Source: Succinatimonas sp. UBA7265
GTDB taxonomy: Bacteria; Pseudomonadota; Gammaproteobacteria; Enterobacterales; Succinivibrionaceae
Direction: 5' to 3'
Length of the DNA: 11,786 nucleotides
NCBI GenBank assembly: GCA_002473165.1
Contig: DKSD01000019.1
Coordinates: 1 to 11,786, forward strand
Under the pieces are notes generated by a model. It was not told the origin of the DNA. It did not search any database and saw only the letters and a list, made by a program, of their open reading frames with translations. Made by a program: the position numbers and the translations under genes. Below are positions 6,461 through 11,786 of the stretch, in pieces. The number at the start of each line of letters is the position of its first letter. Within the stretch, counting starts at the first letter, position 1.

Positions 6461-7192
6461 ATGGGTGAGAGCCAGAGCGCGGAGGCAGAGGGGCAAAAGG
6501 GCGAAGGGCAAAAAGCCCCTGAACCCCTGACGCTTTGCGCCGGGCCCTCGCGCGCCGCCGCGGCGCTCGAGCGCCTGGACGCGCTGTACGGCACGCGGGG
6601 CCAAAGCGCGCGGCAGCGGCTGTTTGCGCAGGTTAAGGCGCGCAGCGCGCGTTTTAACGGCTATAAAACGCGCATCGTAGCAGGAGAGGACGGCGACGGC
6701 AGCGGGGCGCGTTTTTTTAAGAGCGCCCAAAGGAGGATTGAGAACATGCGCGCACAGCAGGAGGTTTTAAAGTCCCGGGGGCGGGCCAATCTTAAACTCT
6801 GGTGCGGCTGCGCGCTGCTCTTTGCCCTGTTCCTTGCGTGGAGGTTTTTCTTTGGGCCCTCCGAGAGCGAGATGTCGCTCTCCGATCTGCGCTCGCGTGT
6901 GCCCATGGTTATAGACCGCTACACGAAGCTCACCGAGGTCTCAGAGGGACAAGGGAGGTTAAGCCTGACCGTGCAAAAAAGCGCGGACGCCTTTGAGGGC
7001 ATGGGACCGAAGGAGATCAAAGCGCGGCTTGAGCAGTGGGGCCGCAATGCACAGGGACTGTGCACCAATCCGCTCTTTGAGAAGACCGTGAACGGCGGCA
7101 AAACGCTTAGGGTATCATTGAAATCAGCCGACGGGCGGGTGCTTGGCACCTATGAGGTGAAGTCCTGTCCTGTATCAGGGCAGGGGCGCTGA
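6461..7192 (+). CDS. Single-pass inner-membrane protein of unknown function, 243 aa
   Basis: No firm family assignment. The N-terminal third (1-30) is low-complexity and rich in Gly, Lys and Glu; residues 31-110 are Arg/Ala-rich and hydrophilic. A hydrophobic helix spans about 111-132 with aromatic residues at its end. The strong positive charge before the helix predicts an N-in, C-out topology, leaving residues 133-243 in the periplasm. That domain (LSDLRSRVPMVIDRYTKLTEV, then a Cys201-T-N-P motif, a G-G-K-T strand and a final Cys236) resembles small periplasmic domains whose pattern is hP-hhD-x-x-T-x-L, later L-C and a terminal C. The two Cys could form a disulfide. Start ATG with AAGG at 6451-6454, six bases upstream. 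It is divergent from ycaO and 82 bp ahead of asd; co-transcription with asd is possible, but a small hairpin separates them. Confidence 0.75.
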   Translation: MGESQSAEAEGQKGEGQKAPEPLTLCAGPSRAAAALERLDALYGTRGQSARQRLFAQVKARSARFNGYKTRIVAGEDGDGSGARFFKSAQRRIENMRAQQEVLKSRGRANLKLWCGCALLFALFLAWRFFFGPSESEMSLSDLRSRVPMVIDRYTKLTEVSEGQGRLSLTVQKSADAFEGMGPKEIKARLEQWGRNAQGLCTNPLFEKTVNGGKTLRVSLKSADGRVLGTYEVKSCPVSGQGR

Positions 7193-7228
7193 TCCCCCTT
7201 TCGGCGCAGAATTTTATTTTAGGACACG

Positions 7229-7248
7229 GCCGCTTGAATGCGGCTTTT
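7229..7248 (+). terminator. Short hairpin with T-run between the membrane-protein gene and asd
   Basis: GCCGC-TTGAAT-GCGGC is followed by TTTT, a minimal intrinsic terminator or attenuator 26 nt before the asd ATG. An outer GGAC (7222-7225)/GTCC (7251-7254) pair could lengthen the stem but would sequester the T-run. The stem is only 5 bp in its core, so a partial effect is the most that can be claimed. The AT-rich stretch ATTTTATTTTA just upstream (7211-7221) could contain an asd promoter -10, but I see no convincing hexamer pair. Confidence 0.35.
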
Positions 7249-7274
7249 GCGTCCGCTTTCGCACGAGGAATGCA

Positions 7275-8387
7275 ATGCAGAAACTGGGAATTGTGGGCTG
7301 GCGCGGCATGGTCGGCTCGGTGCTCATGGAGCGCATGCGCCAGGAGAACGACTACGCGCTCATCGAGCCGGTGTTCTTTTCGACCTCTCAGGCAGGTGAG
7401 AGTGCTCCGTCAGTAGACGGCCGCGACACCGGCGTGCTGAGGGATGCTTATGATCTCGACGCTTTAAGTCAGATGGACATCATCATCACCACGCAGGGCG
7501 GAGACTACAGCACGAAGATCTACGCGCCGCTGCGCCAGCGCGGCTGGAAAGGTTACTGGATCGATGCGGCCTCGACGCTGCGCATGCAGGATGACACGAA
7601 GATCATCCTCGATCCGGTAAACCATGACGTGCTCGACAAGGCCTTAAACGACGGGTTCAAATCGTTCATCGGCGGCAACTGCACCGTGAGCCTGCTGCTC
7701 ATCGCGCTCGCAGGCCTCATCAAGACCGGCAATGTCGAATGGATCTCCACCCAGACCTACCAGGCCGCTTCAGGCGCCGGCGCCAAGAACATGCGCGAGC
7801 TGCTCTGCCAGATGGGGGCGCTCTACAACTGTGTCGCCTCAGAGCTTGCCGATGCCAAAAGCTCGGTTTTGGATATCGAGCGCAAGGTGCGCTCGGAGAT
7901 GAACTCAGCGCAGTTCCCAGCGGAGAATTTCGGCGCGCCGCTTGCAGGCTCCGTGCTTCCTTGGATCGACAAGGAACTGCCCAACGGCCAGAGCCGCGAA
8001 GAGTGGAAAGGCCAGGCCGAGGCCAACAAGATCTTAGACTACGCGCCGGACACGCTGCCCATAGACGGCAACTGCGTGCGCATCAGTTCGCTGCGCTGCC
8101 ACAGCCAGGCGCTGTGCATCAAGCTGCGCAAAGAGATGGCGATCGCCGACATCGAAGCGGCCATCAAGTCTGACAACTCCTGGGTGCGCGTGATCCCCAA
8201 CCACAAGGAAGTCACGTTAAAAGAGCTCACCCCGGCCAAAGTCTCAGGCTCGCTTAATGTGCCAATTGGCCGCATCCGCACCCTGAATTTTGGCAAAGAG
8301 TACATCTCCGCCTTTACGGTGGGCGATCAGCTGCTGTGGGGCGCCGCCGAGCCTTTGCGCTGCATGCTCCGCCAGATCCTCGCCTGA
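7275..8387 (+). CDS. asd: Aspartate-semialdehyde dehydrogenase
   Basis: Asd reduces beta-aspartyl phosphate to aspartate semialdehyde with NADPH, the branch point to diaminopimelate/lysine, threonine and methionine, and so also to peptidoglycan. The 370-aa product is the long gammaproteobacterial type (E. coli 367 aa). Visible features are the NADP-binding GWRGMVGSVL loop (8-17), the FSTSQAG segment (35-41), the catalytic Cys136 in FIGGNCTVSLLL, Gln163 in TYQAASGAGA and the catalytic His276 in RCHSQAL. The C-terminal GNxLLWGAAEPLR form of the family appears as VGDQLLWGAAEPLR. The ATG at 7275 is preceded by GAGGAA (7265-7270) at ideal spacing and fits the family N-terminus. The stop lies in a palindrome (8381-8397) just ahead of a terminator, so asd is the last gene of its unit. 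Confidence 0.98.
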   Translation: MQKLGIVGWRGMVGSVLMERMRQENDYALIEPVFFSTSQAGESAPSVDGRDTGVLRDAYDLDALSQMDIIITTQGGDYSTKIYAPLRQRGWKGYWIDAASTLRMQDDTKIILDPVNHDVLDKALNDGFKSFIGGNCTVSLLLIALAGLIKTGNVEWISTQTYQAASGAGAKNMRELLCQMGALYNCVASELADAKSSVLDIERKVRSEMNSAQFPAENFGAPLAGSVLPWIDKELPNGQSREEWKGQAEANKILDYAPDTLPIDGNCVRISSLRCHSQALCIKLRKEMAIADIEAAIKSDNSWVRVIPNHKEVTLKELTPAKVSGSLNVPIGRIRTLNFGKEYISAFTVGDQLLWGAAEPLRCMLRQILA

Positions 8388-8437
8388 TCATCAGGCGTAA
8401 AAAACGGGAGGCCCTCAGCGAGCCTCCCTTTTTTTTT
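8381..8437. terminator. Bidirectional intrinsic terminator between asd and the 162-aa gene
   Basis: A 7-bp GC stem (GGGAGGC at 8406-8412, GCCTCCC at 8422-8428) is followed by nine T on the plus strand and preceded by six A (8399-8404), which read as a T-run on the minus strand. It can therefore stop both asd and the convergent gene ending at 8460. Just upstream, a second palindrome CGCCTGAT-C-ATCAGGCG (8381-8397) contains the asd stop codon. Confidence 0.9.
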
Positions 8438-8459
8438 GATTTTCAGGATCAGCGCCCTG

Positions 8460-8948
8460 TCAGCTGCCCGAGGGGGCCGAGGCTTTTTTTACCTGTGAGG
8501 CTATCTGCCTGATGAAGTATTTGTGGGTGAAATAAGCGCTGGGGACTTTGTCTGCAAGCCAGGTCTGGATCTTCCACACCGGGTTTGAGCGATCGCGCGC
8601 GAAATTCCACAGCGCCACTTCGTAGGCCAAAAGAGAGAACAGCCTAAGCCCGGTCTGCGGATCGTTTTTGATCTTGAGGGTGTAGAGGTACTCGATGTCA
8701 TCGTGGATGCAGTCGGTGATGCGGCATGATCCTTCGGAGAGCAGCAAAAACTCGTTGGCGGCGGTTTCGGCCGAAGCCCCGGCTTTCTTTTGGGTATAGC
8801 GGTTTACCATTGAGAGGAGTTCACAGCCGGTGCCTGCTGCGCGGCCGTATTTTTCGGAAAAACTCGCGATCTCCCCGCCCAGCGTGCAGTAAAGCACGAT
8901 AGGCAGGCGTTCGTCTTCCTCAATGATGATGGTTGCGCTGGTGCTCAT
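8460..8948 (-). CDS. Hypothetical protein, 162 aa, family not recognised
   Basis: I do not recognise this protein. It starts at an ATG with a good Shine-Dalgarno (GGAGAG, six or fewer bases upstream), and the composition matches a real gene. The first 30 residues look like two beta strands separated by an acidic turn (ATIII-EEDERLP-IVLYCTLGG). The rest appears mostly helical, with GRAAGTGCELLSMVNRYTQK (35-54), a middle part FLLLSEGSCRITDCIHDDIEYLYTL and a later LFSLLAYEVALWNFARD (103-119). Four Cys (21, 42, 75, 80) are scattered without a metal-binding spacing. There is no signal peptide or membrane helix, so it is probably cytoplasmic. It stands alone between a bidirectional terminator and a divergent gene, giving no contextual clue. 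A lineage-specific gene is the most likely explanation. Confidence 0.75.
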   Translation of the reverse strand: MSTSATIIIEEDERLPIVLYCTLGGEIASFSEKYGRAAGTGCELLSMVNRYTQKKAGASAETAANEFLLLSEGSCRITDCIHDDIEYLYTLKIKNDPQTGLRLFSLLAYEVALWNFARDRSNPVWKIQTWLADKVPSAYFTHKYFIRQIASQVKKASAPSGS

Positions 8949-8964
8949 ATTCTCTCCGCCTTTG

Positions 8965-8973
8965 ATTTTAACA
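8965..8973 (-). promoter_or_regulatory. Possible extended -10 promoter of the 162-aa gene (TGTTAAAAT)
   Basis: TG-T-TAAAAT on the minus strand is one base from the consensus hexamer with a TGn extension. The predicted start would be around 8958, leaving a leader of only about 10 nt that begins at the ribosome binding site. That is unusually short, so the element may be chance. Confidence 0.3.
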
Positions 8974-9187
8974 TCGGCGGGAATGCGGTTGCCGCAGGCG
9001 TTTTTATGCTCTGAATTGGCTGTAAATTTTAACTTTGAATCACCTGAATGGTGTTTTACAGCAGCACTTCCAGGCAGGCGCGCACCTTTTACTCCATCTT
9101 GTTTTGTGGTGCCTGACCAGGTGCTTAAAGGAATCGACGCATGCGCCGTTAGATTAAATACTAGGGAACAGATTTTAGGAGATTCAG
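8974..9187. other. Divergent intergenic region with several inverted repeats
   Basis: This AT-richer gap separates the minus-strand 162-aa gene from the plus-strand VC2046-like gene. It holds an 8-bp inverted repeat, GCTGTAAA (9019-9026) and TTTACAGC (9055-9062), enclosing a smaller CACC-TGAAT-GGTG hairpin (9041-9053). Downstream, one GCACC (9082-9086) could pair with either of two GGTGC copies (9108-9112 or 9120-9124). I found no tRNA and no small gene with a ribosome binding site here. A promoter for the gene at 9188 must be in this stretch, but I cannot place it confidently; TTAAAG (9125-9130) with TTAGAT (9149-9154) at 18 bp is a weak candidate. Confidence 0.4.
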
Positions 9188-9763
9188 GTGCTTGAAGCGC
9201 GGATCCGCGATGTGATGCTCGTAGATGAGCTGCAGCTTGACGGCAGGCTTTGCGCTGCTGTCGCCTCCGGCGATCGCGCGGAGTTTGCGCTGCTGCTCTC
9301 GCTGCTTTCGCCGGATGTCACAGACGCCGCGCAGTTTGCCGATCCGCGCGCCCAGGCACCGCGCAACGAAGATCTGCGCCGCCGCCTCGGACTCGGGCCT
9401 GAATTAAAGCATTACGCCCAAAGCGCCGACTTTGCGCGCGCCCCTGAACTCTCGGAGGCGCTGCACCAGGGAGGGCAGAGCGCAGTGCGGCTGTGCGAAT
9501 GCTTAAGCCCGGAGCCCCTGACCGAGCAGGAGCGGGCGCTGGCCCCTGAGGTTTACGGCTCTTTAAGCCCGCTTATGCAGGAGAAGTTCGATCTGCTGCA
9601 GGATGAGCGCAAACCCGCGCATGAGCATCCGCGCGAGCGCGGCGACGGCTTCGGCGTGATCTCGGAGACTGAGGAGAGCCGCCGCCTGGCGGGAACTGAC
9701 AAGCCCCTTGCAGAGGATCTCGCGCAGCCCCTGAGAACTGATCGCCAGAAGGCTGCGGCCTGA
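9188..9763 (+). CDS. VC2046/SO_2500-like conserved gammaproteobacterial protein, 191 aa
   Basis: The N-terminal half carries the pattern I associate with the VC2046/SO_2500 family: LVDELQLDGRLCAAVASGDRAEFALLLSLLSPDV-x-DAAQF (11-50), which parallels LINELQLG-x-LN-x-AV-x-x-GRRADFALMLAMLSDDV-x-x-x-QF. The family's molecular function is not established. The protein is acidic, helical and without signal peptide or membrane segment. The last 50 or so residues are charged, low in hydrophobics and probably disordered, which makes it a little longer than the family members I recall. The GTG start is supported by a strong AGGAG (9177-9181) six bases upstream and by the family alignment. The gene converges on the PatB gene: only four bases separate the two stop codons, and there is no visible terminator, only a short CTGAG/CTCAG palindrome. 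Confidence 0.75.
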   Translation: MLEARIRDVMLVDELQLDGRLCAAVASGDRAEFALLLSLLSPDVTDAAQFADPRAQAPRNEDLRRRLGLGPELKHYAQSADFARAPELSEALHQGGQSAVRLCECLSPEPLTEQERALAPEVYGSLSPLMQEKFDLLQDERKPAHEHPRERGDGFGVISETEESRRLAGTDKPLAEDLAQPLRTDRQKAAA

Positions 9764-9767
9764 GGGC

Positions 9768-10922
9768 TCAGCGGAGGGCTTTGGCGATGCGCTCAAGCCC
9801 CTGCATGAGCAGCGGGCGCGGGCAGGCGGCGTTTAAGCGCATAAAACCGTCGCTCTTTGCCCCGTAGATCGTGCCTTTGCTCAGCATCACCCCGTTTTTC
9901 ACGAAAAGTTCCCACAGCTCGTCAGAGCTCTTCCCAAAAGCCCTGAAATCAAGCCACATCAGATAGGTAGCCTCAGGGAGCGCAAATTTAATCCCGGGGA
10001 GCTCGCTGTTAAAGAATTTCCCCGCCTGCGCAAGGTTTTCGCGCAGATAAGCGTTAAGCGCTGCAAGCCAGGGCCGGCCTTCTTCATAGGCGGCGATGAG
10101 CGCGCGCACGCCAAAAGGGTTCAGATCGCAGATCTCATTGATGTTGACCTGGCGGTCGATGCGCTCAAAGAGCGCGGGATCGCGGATGATGATGTACGCA
10201 TCCTGAAGCCCGGCGAGGTTGAAAGCTTTGGAAGGGGCGTTGAACACCACGGCATGCTGCGAGAACTCCGGCGGCAGGGCGGCAAAGCTTGTAAAAGCCG
10301 ATCCCTCAGGGCGCACATCCGAGTGGATCTCATCTGAGAGCACGATGACGCCGTGTTTGCGGGCAAGCTCTGCGATGCGAGTGATTTCCCCGCGCGTCCA
10401 CAGTCTGCCGGTGGGATTGTGGGGATTGCACAGCAGCAGCGCCCGGGCGCGCGGGGCGGCGAGCTTGCGCTCCAGATCGTCAAAGTCGATCTCATAGCGC
10501 CCGTCTTTAAAGATCAGCGGGTTTTCCGCAAACTCGCAGCCTGAGTTGCGGATGCAGCTGTAAAAGAGGTTGTAGCAGGGGGTCTGAACCACGATCTGAT
10601 CGCCAGGCAGTGTCAGCGCCTGCAGCACCGCGGACACCGCCGGGACAATCCCGGGCACGGGTTCTGTCTCCGACGGTTTTACGATTACACCGTTGCGGAT
10701 TGACTGCCAGGCGCCAATGGCCTCATACCAGCGCTTTCCGATCTTCTCGTAGCCAAAGATCCCGTGCGCGGCGCGCGCGGCCACGGCCTTCTGCACGCAG
10801 GGGGCCGCTTTAAAATCCATGTCGGCTATCCACAAAGGGATCACGCCCTCCGGGCACTCGTCCCATTTGGCCGCGCCGCTGCCGCGGCGAGGGATCACCG
10901 TATCAAAATCAAATTCAAGCAA
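9768..10922 (-). CDS. patB: MalY/PatB-type PLP-dependent aminotransferase/C-S lyase
   Basis: A fold-type I PLP enzyme of the MalY/PatB group, which mostly act as cystathionine beta-lyases or cysteine-S-conjugate beta-lyases in the cytoplasm. From the TTG at 10922 it has 384 aa (E. coli MalY 390). It begins FDFDTVIPRRGSGAAKWD and continues with PLWIADMDF (29-37), the hallmark of the group. Further marks are GIFGYEK (54-60), CNPHNPTG (165-172), LSDEIHSD (195-202) with the pyridine-binding Asp197, the Schiff-base Lys232 in NAPSKAFNLAGLQ and the carboxylate-binding Arg362 in FMRLNAACPR. There is no ATG near the conserved N-terminus. The TTG is preceded by AGGAG (rc of 10929-10933) at six bases, and the in-frame extension to 11114 is low-complexity and antisense-like. 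The start overlaps the stop of the DUF3737 gene by 8 nt, so the two are translationally coupled. The gene symbol is by family; substrate is not determined by sequence. Confidence 0.95.
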   Translation of the reverse strand: MLEFDFDTVIPRRGSGAAKWDECPEGVIPLWIADMDFKAAPCVQKAVAARAAHGIFGYEKIGKRWYEAIGAWQSIRNGVIVKPSETEPVPGIVPAVSAVLQALTLPGDQIVVQTPCYNLFYSCIRNSGCEFAENPLIFKDGRYEIDFDDLERKLAAPRARALLLCNPHNPTGRLWTRGEITRIAELARKHGVIVLSDEIHSDVRPEGSAFTSFAALPPEFSQHAVVFNAPSKAFNLAGLQDAYIIIRDPALFERIDRQVNINEICDLNPFGVRALIAAYEEGRPWLAALNAYLRENLAQAGKFFNSELPGIKFALPEATYLMWLDFRAFGKSSDELWELFVKNGVMLSKGTIYGAKSDGFMRLNAACPRPLLMQGLERIAKALR

Positions 10923-11778
10923 GGGCCGCTCCTGATTTTTGCGGATTAGAGAACGTGTCGATGATACAGTCGCCCGGGGCTTTGAGGTTGGCATCGATGA
11001 TGATGTTGTCGCACTGCTCGCAGCGGATGTGCCCGGTGAGCGGGTTCTTGATCGAGGTGATCCTGCTTTGGACCTCGGCCTCGACGGAACTGTACTCAAA
11101 CGCCAGATCGGCATCCTCCGCCATGGTGCAGTTCTTCAGTGTCAGGTTTTCCGCATAGCACAAAGGCTGTGTGCCGCTGATGCGGCAGTTTATGAGCGTG
11201 AGGTTTTTGGAGTGCCAGCCTAAGTACTCGCCGTTTAGCACGCTGTCGCGCACCGTGACGTTCTCCGACTCCCAAAAAGCGTCCTTTGAATTGAGCACGC
11301 TGCCGGCGATCGTCACGTTGCGCGCTTTCTGGAAGGAGTAATTGCCGTTTAAGTTAAAGCGCACGGCGCTGATGTCAGTCGATCCCATGAGGATGTAATC
11401 GCCCTCGTCGGCGCTCACATCCTCAAGGCTTATCCCGTGGCAGCCCCACAGCGTTTCTGCCGCATGCGGCAGACGCACGTTCTTAAGCTGAAGCTCCTGC
11501 ATTTCGCGGAACATCTTCGGGGCGAGGATCAGCGTGTCTTCCATTTTGAGGTGATCCGAATACCACAGCGCGGCGCGCGCGCCTTCGCGGAACAGGCAGT
11601 CGCGCGCGGTAAAGCCGTGAGTGTGCCAGAAAGGGTACTTGCCGTTGAATTCGCAGTTTACGGCCGTGATGTTTGAGGTTTCCTTGAGCGCGGACTCGCC
11701 TGGGAGGATCAGCACGTGATCGAGGATGAGATCGCGCGCGCCGAACAGGGGGCGCTCGCCTTCAAACCCAAAAGTAGA
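10915..11778 (-). CDS. DUF3737 family right-handed beta-helix protein (5' end abnormal at window edge)
   Basis: The sequence matches the DUF3737 family from STFGFEGERPLFGARDLIL (rc of about 11720-11778) through GESALKETSNI, YPFWHT, APKMFREMQELQL, AETLWGCHGISLEDV, YILMGSTDIS, AFWESENVTV, GEYLGWHSKNLTLINC and LAFEYSSVEAEV to ITSIKNPLTGHI. About ten repeats of the form N-(hydrophobic-x)3-NC/DS every 20 or so residues (NITAVNCEF, FTARDCLF, NVTIAGSVL, NVTVRDSVL, NLTLINCRI, NLTLKNCTM) indicate a parallel beta-helix like pectate lyases. No enzymatic function is known to me and there is no signal peptide in view. The similarity extends to 11778, but the next codon upstream is TAG (rc of 11779-11781), preceded in frame by ATG (rc of 11782-11784). 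The first ordinary start inside the open frame is GTG at 11715, which would remove conserved residues and lacks a Shine-Dalgarno. It may be a pseudogene, a recoded codon or an assembly-edge error. It is coupled to the downstream PatB gene. Confidence 0.8.
   Translation of the reverse strand, partial: STFGFEGERPLFGARDLILDHVLILPGESALKETSNITAVNCEFNGKYPFWHTHGFTARDCLFREGARAALWYSDHLKMEDTLILAPKMFREMQELQLKNVRLPHAAETLWGCHGISLEDVSADEGDYILMGSTDISAVRFNLNGNYSFQKARNVTIAGSVLNSKDAFWESENVTVRDSVLNGEYLGWHSKNLTLINCRISGTQPLCYAENLTLKNCTMAEDADLAFEYSSVEAEVQSRITSIKNPLTGHIRCEQCDNIIIDANLKAPGDCIIDTFSNPQKSGAALA
10929..10933 (-). promoter_or_regulatory. Ribosome binding site that sets the TTG start of the PatB gene
   Basis: AGGAG on the minus strand lies six bases before the TTG at 10922, inside the last codons of the DUF3737 gene. 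It is the only good Shine-Dalgarno near the conserved N-terminus and decides the start against the longer open frame. Confidence 0.8.
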
Positions 11779-11786
11779 CTACATAG

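Noticed and set aside
7739..8173. Alternative-frame 144-aa open frame inside asd
   Set aside because: A +frame shadow rich in Arg/Ala, fully overlapped by the catalytic part of Asd.
8923..9195. 90-aa open frame on the plus strand across the divergent intergenic region
   Set aside because: No ribosome binding site; it overlaps the start regions of two better-supported genes and has no recognisable protein features.
10923..11114. In-frame N-terminal extension of the PatB gene
   Set aside because: It lies entirely within the DUF3737 gene, is Ser/Arg-rich low-complexity sequence typical of a shadow frame, and the AGGAG-TTG at 10922 gives the family length.
1..11786. CRISPR array, insertion sequence, prophage or integron
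   Set aside because: No regularly spaced repeats, transposase or integrase reading frames, or phage genes were seen on either strand.

Overview
The window reads as a chromosomal segment of a GC-rich gammaproteobacterium. The Prs, IspE, LolB, Asd and YcaO proteins align closely with their Escherichia coli counterparts when recalled from memory. The gene order lolB-ispE-prs is the classical gammaproteobacterial one, and the 191-aa protein at 9188 looks like the VC2046/SO_2500 family of Vibrio, Shewanella and Aeromonas relatives. Together with a MalY/PatB-DUF3737 gene pair of the kind common in gut bacteria, this suggests an intestinal or rumen member of the Aeromonadales such as the Succinivibrionaceae. 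That placement is inference; no rRNA or other taxonomic marker is present.

Layout. (1) 3-467 (+): C-terminal end of a membrane acyltransferase, cut by the window edge. (2) 643-2022 (+): a protein that I read as a degenerate EAL domain joined to an HDOD domain, ended by a strong terminator at 2038-2078. (3) 2089-6330 (-): ycaO, lolB, ispE and prs. The first three overlap and must be co-transcribed from an extended -10 promoter near 6380. prs has its own extended -10 promoter and an mRNA that would begin with a GNRA-capped hairpin. (4) 6461-7192 (+): a single-pass membrane protein of unknown role, followed by asd (7275-8387, +), which ends at a bidirectional terminator. (5) 8460-8948 (-): an unrecognised 162-aa protein. 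(6) 9188-9763 (+): the VC2046-like protein, with a GTG start. (7) 9768-10922 (-): a MalY/PatB-type PLP enzyme with a TTG start, translationally coupled to an upstream DUF3737 beta-helix protein (10915 to the window end). The DUF3737 reading frame is interrupted by a TAG next to an ATG at the extreme edge.

Most of the region is housekeeping: PRPP synthesis, the MEP isoprenoid pathway, lipoprotein insertion into the outer membrane, and aspartate-family amino acid/DAP synthesis. I found no CRISPR array, insertion sequence, phage gene, tRNA or rRNA. The least ordinary points are: ycaO at the head of the lolB-ispE operon; a degenerate EAL-HDOD regulator; the PatB-DUF3737 coupled pair with its odd 5' end; repeated extended -10 promoters; and a strong context bias of the rare Leu codon TTA. 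I did not find convincing evidence of a wholly new multi-gene system.
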